Position numbers and translations under genes: made by a program
Source of the DNA: Silene latifolia
Taxonomy: Eukaryota > Streptophyta > Magnoliopsida > Caryophyllales > Caryophyllaceae
Assembly: GCF_048544455.1 (NCBI RefSeq)
Contig: NC_133532.1
Location: 14,758,948 to 14,822,947, forward strand
Reading direction: 5' to 3'
DNA: 64,000 bases
Shown: positions 1-11,200 of the stretch, one piece after another
Position numbering within the stretch: position 1 is the first letter of the stretch
How the letters are laid out: each line of letters starts with the position of its first letter
The notes under the pieces: generated by a model
What the model saw: only the letters and a program-made list of their open reading frames with translations
Database searches by the model: none
Told to the model about the DNA's origin: nothing

Positions 1-782
1 GTATTTATATATTAATTAATTAAGTTTATGCATTCCTCTCCATCATCTTCTTCTTTGTTTTATTTTATTTAATTTGTTTTACTAGCTAATAAACGCAGAA
101 AAACAACAGTGACAAAACTAATTAAGCGAATAATACTTAGAGAAAGAACAATATTGATCGAGAAAAATACATGCAAATAAAATAATTAGAGAAATAAAAT
201 AATGACGGAGATGACAAAACCTAAAACCATAAAGCGATAGATATTTACCTGATAATTAGAGAAAGAAAGAGACGATGACAATAACAGTGACGGAGATGAT
301 AAAGCGACGATGAGAAAGAGACGATGAGAAAGAGTGTGGTTGTGTGTTTGTGGCTGTGGCTGATCTGTGTTTGTGTGGTATATATTGTGGTATTTGCTTG
401 AAAGTATTTACAACGGTTTTTACACATAAACCCGTTGTCATTGGAGAATATATTAACAACGGGTCCTTAGAAAACCGTTGATAAAAAGTATTAACAACGG
501 GTTTATATATAATCGTTGTAATTACTTTTCACTAATTTTGCGCCAAATTATTAACAACGGTTATAATGTATTACAGAGTAAACTGTTGTTATTAGTTTTT
601 ATATTAACAACGGTTGTGCAAGTTTGACCCGTTGTTAAAACTAATAACAACGGTTAACAACACATAACCGTTGTAATTAAGTATAGTAAAATTCGCGTCA
701 TCCATTCTACAACGTTTTATGGTGATTTTCGTGAATAAGCGTTGTTAAAGGGTTGTTGTGGTTGCCTGGATTTGTAGTAGTG
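1..782. mobile_element. CACTA (En/Spm) transposon, one terminus
   Basis: The segment ends in TTTGTAGTAGTG at 771-782, the reverse complement of a CACTACTACAAA terminus. Before it, from about 410 to 745, lies a dense array of short subterminal motifs in both orientations (AACAACGG and CCGTTGTT). This arrangement is typical of CACTA ends. No matching left terminus is visible, so the element probably begins outside the window. I see no transposase coding here; the short reading frames at 245-459 are low-complexity. Confidence 0.7.
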
Positions 783-985
783 ATTCTCCATTATCATGTC
801 ATGAATCATAACAGATGTTTTAATAGTAGTTTGTGCTTATTAAAGATAATTTGTGATGTTTCTCATGTAGAATGGTGATACAACATTAATACGTCAAAAT
901 AAAGGTTAAAGTATGGTTGTTTGATAGTGATAAAGTTAATTGAAAGTTAAACGAGGTCATGATGGAGAAATATGTAAGGAATTTA

Positions 986-1280
986 GGGGTCGTTTGGTTG
1001 CCCACTAAATTACACAGGAACTTTAATTCATGTGAATTGCAAAATGGGTAGGTTGTTTGGTTACCCCAATTCACATGAATTGGAACTTCCCATGAATTCA
1101 TATTCCTCCATAATAGAGGAAGTTGCTTACCTAGATCCCCCTAGGTAAGTGAGAATGCCTACATGAATCACAATGCCTGCATGTAACCAAACAACATTTT
1201 TCTGATTCACATGAATTCTAAAATCATGTGATATGACACTTCCTAAGATTATAAGTTAAGGATGAACCAAACGACTTTTT
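986..1280. mobile_element. MITE, PIF/Harbinger- or hAT-like
   Basis: GGGGTCGTTTGGTT at the left and AACCAAACGACTTTTTAG at the right form imperfect terminal inverted repeats about 295 bp apart. Internal copies of CAATTCACATGAATT make it locally palindromic. There is no coding capacity. A possible TTA flank precedes the left end. It lies about 400 bp upstream of the GBPL3-like gene. Confidence 0.5.
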
Positions 1281-1623
1281 AGAGTGACAATGTAGAATAT
1301 AAAAAAATGAGAGGTGACAACATGTAAAAACCGAAAACTGCGACACCGCAGTAGAATATCCCAAATTGTAAATACCAACTCGTATAACTTTGAACAAGTA
1401 TAATTCTATTTTTTTTTTTTAGGAAAACAAAATCATCTTATCTACATCGTTGACACTTGACACAAACAAAGCTCGACCTTCGAGACTCTTCCAAAGTTCC
1501 AAGTTGGAAGCCCAAACTCCAATAATACCGAACTTTACACTTGTAAAACACAAAAGGACCCACCAAAAAGTGCTACTACACCTCCTTCTGTTCTGTCCTT
1601 CTTAGTTCTTACCCAGTTACCGT

Positions 1624-1653
1624 TCTCCTTTTTCCTTTTTCCCTTTTCCCCCC
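1624..1653 (+). promoter_or_regulatory. Pyrimidine-rich patch upstream of GBPL3-like start
   Basis: An almost pure C/T tract lies about 40-65 bp before the start codon. Such Y patches are common near plant core promoters and in 5' UTRs. I see no convincing TATA box in the preceding 200 bp. The regulatory role is inferred from position and composition only. Confidence 0.3.
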
Positions 1654-1689
1654 AAAAATAATCAAACTACCACTCCCAAAAAGTAACCT

Positions 1690-4600
1690 ATGAGATTCTT
1701 CCGCGCCAAAGACGGCGATTCTTCTCCGCCGCCGACAACTCCACCAATGTCACCGGCCGCGGTGGCGTCAACATCAATCACTGGACCGCCGCGGCCGATT
1801 AGGTTTGTGTACTGCGACGATGCCGGAAAATTCCGTATCGATCCCGAGGCGGTGGCGGTTCTTCAACTCGTTAAGGATCCTATTGGTGTTGTCGCCGTTT
1901 GCGGTCGCGCTCGTCAAGGCAAGAGCTTTATTCTTAACCAGGTAGCCTATCTCTCTCTATCTCTCATTTGACTGAATTTTGACTTTTTGGTGTTGAATTA
2001 CGTTCAAGTTTTGCGAGAGGAATTTGAGCCTGCGGATTTGTGAATTGTGAATTTGGCTTGCTTTACGTAGGATCAATCATTTATGTGCTGCATTTCACAA
2101 ACTATAGTGTAAGACGGTCTCACACCGTGAAATAAGCGGTCTCATAGTGTAAGATCGTCTTACACTATAATTACTGGCTGCATTTAGTTTGTGATTTTGT
2201 AATTTTTTATAGAAATAAATCGTCTCACAGTGTAAGATAGTTTGCATTCTAATTACTGGCTGCATTTAGTTTGTGATTATGACTTGAAGTTCGTGAAGAT
2301 ACTGGTGGAATGTGAGTGGAGATTTGATTTGATTGTTTGCAGATGGCATTAAAGTCAAACTTTAATTAAGTAATGACTTAATCAAAACTTGTTATCGATT
2401 TTTTAGCATTGGAAGTTTATAATAACCTGCTCAAATTATAGAATTAAGACCGGACGGTTGTAGGGTGCACATATATACACTCCCGAAACATATTGGGACA
2501 CTAATTTTATGTGCAATAGACAGTGTACCCTAATAAAATTAAACAAGCAAGTGGGGTGATGTAAGGGTGTTTTTGTCTACTGCAAATAAAATTAGTGTCC
2601 GAGTATGTTTTGGGAGTGTATATATGTGCACCCTTGTTTTATTGCCTAAACACTCATTTGTTATTAACAATGAAATAATGAATGGATGTTTTTTTATATA
2701 TAAAAGGATCGTCTCACACGGGGAGTCTTATACAATACTTACAGGATAATATGAGTTTTGGTTAATCCACTTTTATGTTTTTGATCAAGTTATTAATGAT
2801 GTCTCGACATTTGAACTGAATTATTTTCACATCAATGGCTAAGCCGCTAAAGTATAAAATAGTTCAATTTCATCTTTTAATGAATTTTTTCATCATAATG
2901 AAGTGTAAAAATAAACAATGAAGTATATGTCTAGGAAAAGTGTGTGAACATATTTTTGCGAAATCCTACTTAGCTTATAATTACTACTATATGTTTTCTT
3001 AGTGATATTACATTTCCGGTCAATATATTAGAAATATCTCAAATATGAGGTATCGAGCTATGAAAGGGAAATTGGTGGAACCACAGCTCACAGGGTATTA
3101 AAGTGAAATTAGCCAAAAGATCAGGGCACTAAAGTGGAAACATTCCTAAGAAAAGTGTATAAGTAGGTATTATGACAAGAAATAATAAGAATAGTCGGTA
3201 GTGCTTTTGACTGGAATTGGCTGTTAATCAGTATCACTGTCTACCGTGAAATTAGTAAAATCACAAAAGGTTTGAAACTCTAGTCACAGGTTCACTGAAC
3301 GATACAGAGTAGTGTTTTTCTAATGACAGACCTTATAATTTGTTAAACTTTTAGATGTTATTACACAGAAATCATGATGCATAAATTTTTCAGCCAAGTC
3401 AAGTTTGTTCAAAAGAATAAAGAACGTATGTGTGAGGGCATATAGGACAATGAGAGTAATATATCATCTCTGAAGTTCTATAAGCTAAGGTATAAATAGG
3501 CCATTGTGTACAAGGCTGGTTAAAGATCAGCTAATGTTCATATTGCGTAGCTAAGGTTCGAGTGGTCTTTAGGACTTAAATGAAGTTAAGCGATGTAGGT
3601 AAAAATATGACCGATATTTTATTCCAGCTGTTGGGTTAATTAGGCTTTTCCATGAACACAAGTGACCTTTAGAAAATGTTATAAGCCCATGGAAAATTAT
3701 CTCAGTAGCTTCTAAACTTTGTGTATATTGATTGATTAATGATTAGGATGGAGAAATTTTGTTCTAGGTAAATGATCTGGCAATCTGCCACCTTATTGTT
3801 AAGTCATTTAGCATTGACGAAACTTTCCGAGACTCAACTAGTTAGAGATTCATTTGTTGAAGCGACAGTTATATCTCACATAATCTTATTGGAGCTACTT
3901 TCGCAATTCCTCTTTTCATGCATTACTTAGCAAATACTCTTGAAAACTTCATAGAGGTGTCTCTTCAGTGGGGCTTCTCTCTCAATTCGAGCAAAATACC
4001 ATGGAACTTGTATAGCCTGAATGTTGTTGAAGGAAAACCTTTTCCGTCGTGATGAACACACCCTCTGATGCAATTCATTTTTTTTACATTGTATTGGTCT
4101 GCATGACCTCAACTTTTTAATTCTTTTTTCCAGCAAGGATATTCCTCACGAATTTTAAATCTGACATTTTTCATGAACTGAGTTTTAGCTTATTGGAAGG
4201 AGCAGCGGGTTTCAAGTTGCATCAACTCATCGGCCATGTACCAAGGGGCTTTGGTTGTGGAGTGCGCCCATAAAGAGGACTGCAATTGATGGTACAGATT
4301 ACAATCTTATACTTTTGGATAGTGAAGGGATTGATGCTTATGATCAGACGGTGAGGTTTTCTCTTTTTAAGATCACTCTCTTATGTGAATGTTAGGATGT
4401 TGGGTCGATGAAGTTAGTTTCCTTGGTTCACTACGAAACCGGTCATATTGATCTGTATTCTTCTGTTTGGGAACTTTTTTGTCTTGTTAACGTGTTACAT
4501 CTGATTTTCTCCATTCAGGGAACCTACAGCACTCAGATATTTTCATTGGCTGTTCTTTTATCCAGCTTGTTCATCTACAACCAAGTAGGGCTTTATTAGA

Positions 4601-7600
4601 AGCGGATTCTGATTTTTCTCTTCAGTGAGAATTCATAGAAAAATGATTTTTTTTAAAATGCTTACCACACTGTGAATCATCTTATAAGTTTAATTGCCAA
4701 GCAAGTCGACTAAAGTTATCTTTATATACAGATGGGTGGAATTGATGAGGCTGCACTAGATCGTCTCTCACTTGTGACGGAAATGACTAAACATATACGC
4801 GTCAGGGCGTCAGGAGGAAAGACTACTGCTTCTGAACTGGGGCAGTTTTCCCCGATTTTTGTTTGGCTGCTGAGGGTAATATTTGTGGCAATGCCTAATT
4901 GTAATCTTCTTGTTTCGTGAATTGACACACATTATGATGCAGGACTTCTATCTGGATTTAGTTGAAGACAATAGTAAAATTACTCCTCGTGATTATCTAG
5001 AGCTTGCTTTGAGGCCAATTCAAGTTAGTGGAAAAGCTACAGCTGCAAAGAATGAGGTATACCGAACAACCAATATATGTTCTGGAATTCGCCTGCTAGT
5101 GATAGCTTAAATTTAGTTATTTATTTATCTTAGTTACCCTATCTCCGTCTATTTCGGATGAGGCCAAAGAGATATTAATCTTTTGTTTCCGGGATGGACT
5201 ATATCAAGATGGCTCTTAAATCCTTACGTGCTTTTTGCATGAAGTAGTAGATGAACGTCTTAGTTTTTTTTTTACTGTGGGTTACTTGGAAACCGTCTTT
5301 TGCCCTGCTTTTTGCGGGAACTTATTTATAAGCATTGAGCATGTGCCGATATGTCATTTGTTTGAGGAAGACACTTTTGTCCCATATATGTGTACTGCAC
5401 TTCCATGGATTTTAGTCCCCTCTAAAATATAATCCTTGTAACTTCTACCCTGCAATACTTATTCAAATGTCTCTTCTTGTGAGGGTTAACTGTATCGAAT
5501 ACAAAATGCAAAATAATTAAAAGTGAAGGTTTCAGGACTTCAACCTAGTACCCGAGCTCCATTTGGGGTGAGGTCACTGAGGTGATACAGATTATGGACC
5601 ACCTTTATGTTGTGACCAGTGAGAAGAAGAATCCACCGACCTCCTTTTTGTGGTGCATAACCTGGCAAGAACGAGAACTTTGACTAGTGACCATGATCTA
5701 GCTATGAGTAGAACTGAATTAATTTATGGTCACACTTATGGGTTTTATGGTGTCAACTAGGTTCGTGAATCAATCCGTGCTCTTTTCCCTGACCGTGAAT
5801 GCTTCACTCTCGTAAGGCCATTGAACAGTGAGACTGAACTCCAGCAGCTTGATCAAACTCCTGTAAGCATCTGAATCCTTTCATTCAGTTTACTTTAGAC
5901 TATCTCACTTATTCTTGTATTAAACTGTGTATGCATGATATGTAGTTGCAGAACTTCAGACCAGAATTTAGAGCTGGCTTAGACGCATTAACAAGGTTTG
6001 TGTTCGAGAGAACTAGGCCCAAGCAAATTGGGTCAACAGTTATGAATGGACCTATACTTGTTGGCATAACTCAATCTTTCCTAGATGCAATCAATAATGG
6101 TGCTGTGCCTACAATAGCTTCCTCTTGGCAGGTAAATCTTTCACTGGGTACCTTTTAGTTATTGTAAGTGTATTTCTAGTGCAGATGCTTATGTTGATGG
6201 TAATGCATATGGATGGTTTCAAATATATACTCCTTATAACTATTGGCCATTTGAGCTACACGTAGATGACTTTTTTTTTCCCGTTTATGCGGTTGAGCTT
6301 CTTTGCATGTAGAAGTCCTCATCCTTGTGTGGTCTCCAATTTGTAGAATAATTGCACTTTCACAGGCAACACAACCTCTTCTTATCTTTAATATTACCAA
6401 CTCGACTGCAAGTGTCAAACTTGACTAAATTTGCTGATCAGTTTACATTTTCGCTTAAAATAAAGTGTGGAAATATTCTGTTGTGTCGGAGGGAGTGCCG
6501 TGTCTACATGCACCATGCAGCAAAATTGTAGCGTCAAAGTAACATTCTTGGTGACCAAGCGACAGGATGTAAAGATCAATTTTTTAGTAAATGTCTTGAA
6601 ACATTCTTCATAGTTTTCTGCGCTAATTCTTGTCTGTCGTAGAAAAGTTCTTGAAATGTCCGGTGGATAATCTTTGACAGGGCGATTTTTGTTTTTATTT
6701 TTGACTAGAGTGTTGAAGAAACAGAGTGCAGAAGGGCATATGACTTAGCTACTGAAGTGTATATTTGCTCCTTTGACAAGTTGAAACCACCTGAGGAAGT
6801 AAGAATCTCGACAAATTTCAATTTTGGTATAGATCTTCTCTTCCACTTATGAATCCTGATTCCACTCCATCGTAGGTAGCACTCCGAGAGGCTCATGATG
6901 AAGCAGTCCGAAAGGCGTTAGAGTTGTTTAATTCAAATGCTGTAGGAGTCGGTTCAGCAAAACAAAAATTTGAAAGGCTCCTGCAGAATTTCTTCAGGAA
7001 AGAATTTGAGGTGATTAACTTCAGTGCATTATACAGAGTATTTTTTTGTTTTTTGTTTTTGCATTATACGGAGTATTTCTTTTAATCTATTAATTTTAAA
7101 CTATAGGAAATATGTTACGAGTAATAGTTAACCTACCCATCCAGGATATGTTAATGAACATTCTTGAATATAAGGAATCACAAAAAATAGCAGTTGCTAG
7201 AGAGTAACTATGATAAAAAATTTCTAAAATCAAATTCGTAACAAAAAGAGTACACAGAAAAAAATGATAATACCTCTAAAGGAAAAGTTTCCATTTTATT
7301 TCCTAACCCCAGAAACAGTTTACCAATTGTTGCAAGAAATCTTGCTTATATCAACAAGTTTGCCCGGAATTCTTCAGAACAACAATAGAAAATCTAACGC
7401 ATTGGTGATTTGTCTCATTTGTGAAGTCTCGGAACTAAATGTGGAACATATTGAACTGAAGTGAATCATACTATGGCACATTGGTGCTCAATGGATAGGT
7501 CTGAGGGTCTCTGTGGTTTAACGTTCATAAGTTGCCTAAATGCTTAACAATCCTAAATTCGGATGCAGGGTTATAAGAAAAATGCATACATGCAAGCTGA

Positions 7601-8239
7601 TTTACAATGTTCAGCTGCCATCCAGAACATGGAAAAGAAACTAAGAGCAGCTTGCCATGCTCCTGATGCGGACCTGGCTCGAGTTTTGAAGGTGATTATG
7701 CTTCTTTACCCTCCGTCCCTACAATATTCCTAACTCTTTGTTAGTGTGTTATCTCGGCTTTCTCTAAAACTTTTCCATTTTTGGCATAGCTGCTTTGGCT
7801 CTCATATGGTTTCATTGTGTCAACAGATCTATCAAGTTTTGAAAAGCTTACATTGTACAATCCTTGAAAGAGTCTCTTGGCACTGTATTCATAGCATTAG
7901 ACGAAGAGCTTCTTCCCCTTATCAAAAAACTTTCTCGCTTTTTAATATGGCGCTAGTTTGAGACTAAAGAGCTTCATTCTCCTATTAAAAAAATACCATC
8001 CTCCTATATACTAAGGCCCTGTTCTTTTGGACTGAAACGGATCGATCTCGAATCGAATCAACTTATAGAATCTCGAATCGATCTCGAATCGAATCGAATC
8101 GAATCAATCGAATCAATCGAATCGAATCGAATCGAATCGAATCAATCGAATCGAATCGAATCGAATCGAATCGAATCAAACCGAATCGATAAGATCCGAA
8201 CTTAAATTAACTTAATTTAATTTAATTTAATTTAACTTA

Positions 8240-8287
<48 letters not shown>

Positions 8288-11200
8288 TTTAATAAAAAGG
8301 CAGGAGTAGGAGTAGGAGTAGTATGTTCATACATTATACTACGACTACATTACGATAAAACATTACGATAAAAAATAAATCACATATTACATCTTTTTTT
8401 CTAACCATTAATTTTCATATTATCATAATCCTCATCACTTTCATCTTCACTATCACTATCACTCTCACTCTCGACAACGAATCCATGACCTCGCCAAATG
8501 TTTTTGAATATGTTATTCCGCACCTTATACAACGAATCCATGACCTTATACCTTATCAGTTCAGATCCAATAAGTTCAGTTCAGTTTAGATCCTATAAGT
8601 TCAGTTCAGTTCCGTTCAGATCCTATAAGTTCAGTTCAGATCAAATCCGTTTCAGTCCAAAAGAACAGGGCCTTAGTGAAACGAACAATGGTGATGAAGG
8701 AGGTGATTAATGGGAGAGGTGATAATTAGGTGAGGGAGGGGAGTGTGGTAAATGTATTGAGTTTATGAGGGGAGTGAATAATTTGTGTTATTAATGAAGA
8801 GTGAACTCACACTGACATTATTAAGTTTTTTTTTTTTTTTGTTTTGTTTAAATTATTATGTGTATCGAATAATTAATATGAAATTTTTTTGTATCGGTTT
8901 TTAAACTAATACTCCGTATGTAATTTTCCTGAAATGAACTTATAGGATCTGAACTGAACTGAACTGAACGTATAGGATCTGAACTAAACTGAACTTATAG
9001 GATCTGAACTGAACTTATAGGATCTGAAGTGAACTTAAATTAAGTGACTTTAAGTCCTAAAGAACAGGGCCTAAGAGAATAAAAATTCTCATACATTTTC
9101 CCTCCAAAAGAATCTGCTTAAATAAGGAAACAAGACTTTCTTTTTATTAAATGATTTTATCTTTTAATTACCATATAGTCTTTTATTCACTATAAAAATT
9201 CTTGAACTAAATTATAGTATTCATTTAATTATAATAAAACAAAACTGGTATATAAATCTAAAAATTTGTATATGAAAAATGTATAAATTGATATTATTAG
9301 TTTCATATAAAAAATACTTAACATGAACTTAATTAGTATAAAAACACTATGAACTGATAATATTAATTTCGTGAAAACAAAATTCATTAAAACTATTTGA
9401 GAAAATTTATAAATTGGAATTATTAGTTACGAAGTATATGGTAAAAAGTTTCATTAAAATACATATTTCATGACTCTACTCAATTCTTTTGATTAGTTTT
9501 TCATTTAATTTTTTATTCTCAAATTAAAATATGAAAAATTAATTATGTGTCAATTATACTAAGAGAATAAAACTTCTCTAAAGTTTTCCCTCCAAAGTGC
9601 TCAAACTTATATATGGAAACAAATTAGATTTTCATTTATTAAAGTTATTTTTCATTTAAAAATAACCTTTTCATCATTAAACTTAAAAATATAATCTTTT
9701 AACAAAAATAAAACAAAATTGGTATAAAAGTTAAAACTATAATCTATACATAAATTGTTATTCCTATTATTAATATCGTGACGAAAAAAGAATTTATTAA
9801 AATAATTTGTGGTAGTTCAAATATTTTCATAAAAAACGCACTTCATGAAATTATTCAATTCTCTTGATTAATTTTAAGATTAATTTTTGTTTTTTAAAAT
9901 TCATGAGATATAAATACAAAATCTATAAGCATTATAGTAAAAATTAAAAGGTCTAATATACCGCGCATTTGCGCGGGATCTACACTAGTTTTAATAAAGT
10001 TTTACTATTGGGCGATTATTCAGGGACCTGCTACTGTAGCGAAGTATGTTCTAGTAAATACTCCTAGTTAACCTTCTCTACATAAATAGGGTTTATAAAA
10101 ACATCGTAGCAAGTTTCTGGGTGTTCTTAGTGATACTCTTACAAATTGTTATCTCTTACATTCTGCACTATGCTACTACTGTGATGAATGCCTTGCAAAA
10201 AATCAGCATATATCTATATACATAGTTACATACTATGTTTTCTTAGCTTGATTTTGGCTTATTCGGCTGGAAAAGCAAGATAGAATTCATAATCGTATTT
10301 GACATTTTTGTTTGGGAGTATACATGCCATAATAATGTTATTTACTTATGTTTATACCCTAATCTTTGTCTGTTTGTCATCCTAATGTCATCTCTTTAAT
10401 CATCTAAATCAGCATCTCATTTTTCACATGTTTTTTTTTGAGTGTCCATACAAAAAGGATTTAACTTATATACTTATATAGCTAAGGACCTCAAACCTGA
10501 CTTCTGTTACATTCGTGCAACTGTCTGTCAAATTTTTCCGTCATTAATCAATAAAAAGAAATAAATGGGTTGGTTTCTTATTTAGACTTTTATTTTTTGG
10601 TACTCCTACGTCCCGGTCATTTGTTTGCCTTTGGTTTTGGCACAAAGACGAAGAAGAGAGGAAGTGACCAATTATTAGATAAGTGGACCAAATTGAGTGT
10701 GGAGGATCCAATTGCCCATTAATAGCATTCCTAAGATAGAAAGGCAAACAATTGACTGAGACGGAGGGAGTATATAACTCAACCAACTTCGGCATCAGTT
10801 CATCAGCTCTGAAAATCTGGAACATTCTTAAGAGCATGGTGTTGGATAAAACGAAGTCGGATGTATGCTGCCTTACCCCAATAGTTCTTGTTTGTAAGCC
10901 TAGAGTAATTTTTTATGTTCTGAGCAATGTTGAAACGCATTTGTTCTAGTAGGTTATTGATGATCTCTTATCGGAATATGAAGAATCATGTCATGGGCCG
11001 GGGAAAGATCATAAAAAGGCTATTTTCTTACAGCAGAGGTTAGTCTATGATTTTAGTTAGTGCCATCTAGTCTGGTTTCAATGAGTCATCTCACAGTGGA
11101 CTATTTTCCAGTTTTGAAGGCCCAATTTCCGACCTTGTTGAGAAGCAGATTAATCAGATGGAATCCGACAGAAGTGCTCTTGTACTGAAATGCCACTCTG

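Larger units (their letters stand above)
8012..9074. mobile_element. Composite MITE with GGCCCTGTTCTTTTGGACT termini
   Basis: A 28-bp perfect terminal inverted repeat starting GGCCCTGTTCTTTTGGACTG (8015) is mirrored ending at about 8674. This defines a 660-bp element holding AATCG and TTA arrays and repeated GATCCTATAAGTTCAGTTCAG-like motifs. From 8930 to 9074 those subterminal motifs recur in reverse orientation and end in another AGAACAGGGCC terminus, so a second partial copy lies head-to-head. The TA-rich flanks fit PIF/Harbinger-type MITEs, but the superfamily is uncertain. Located in GBPL3 intron 10. Confidence 0.6.

Noticed and set aside
8048-8190. Interstitial telomere-like repeat
   Set aside because: The unit is AATCG, not the plant TTTAGGG, and it lies within a MITE.
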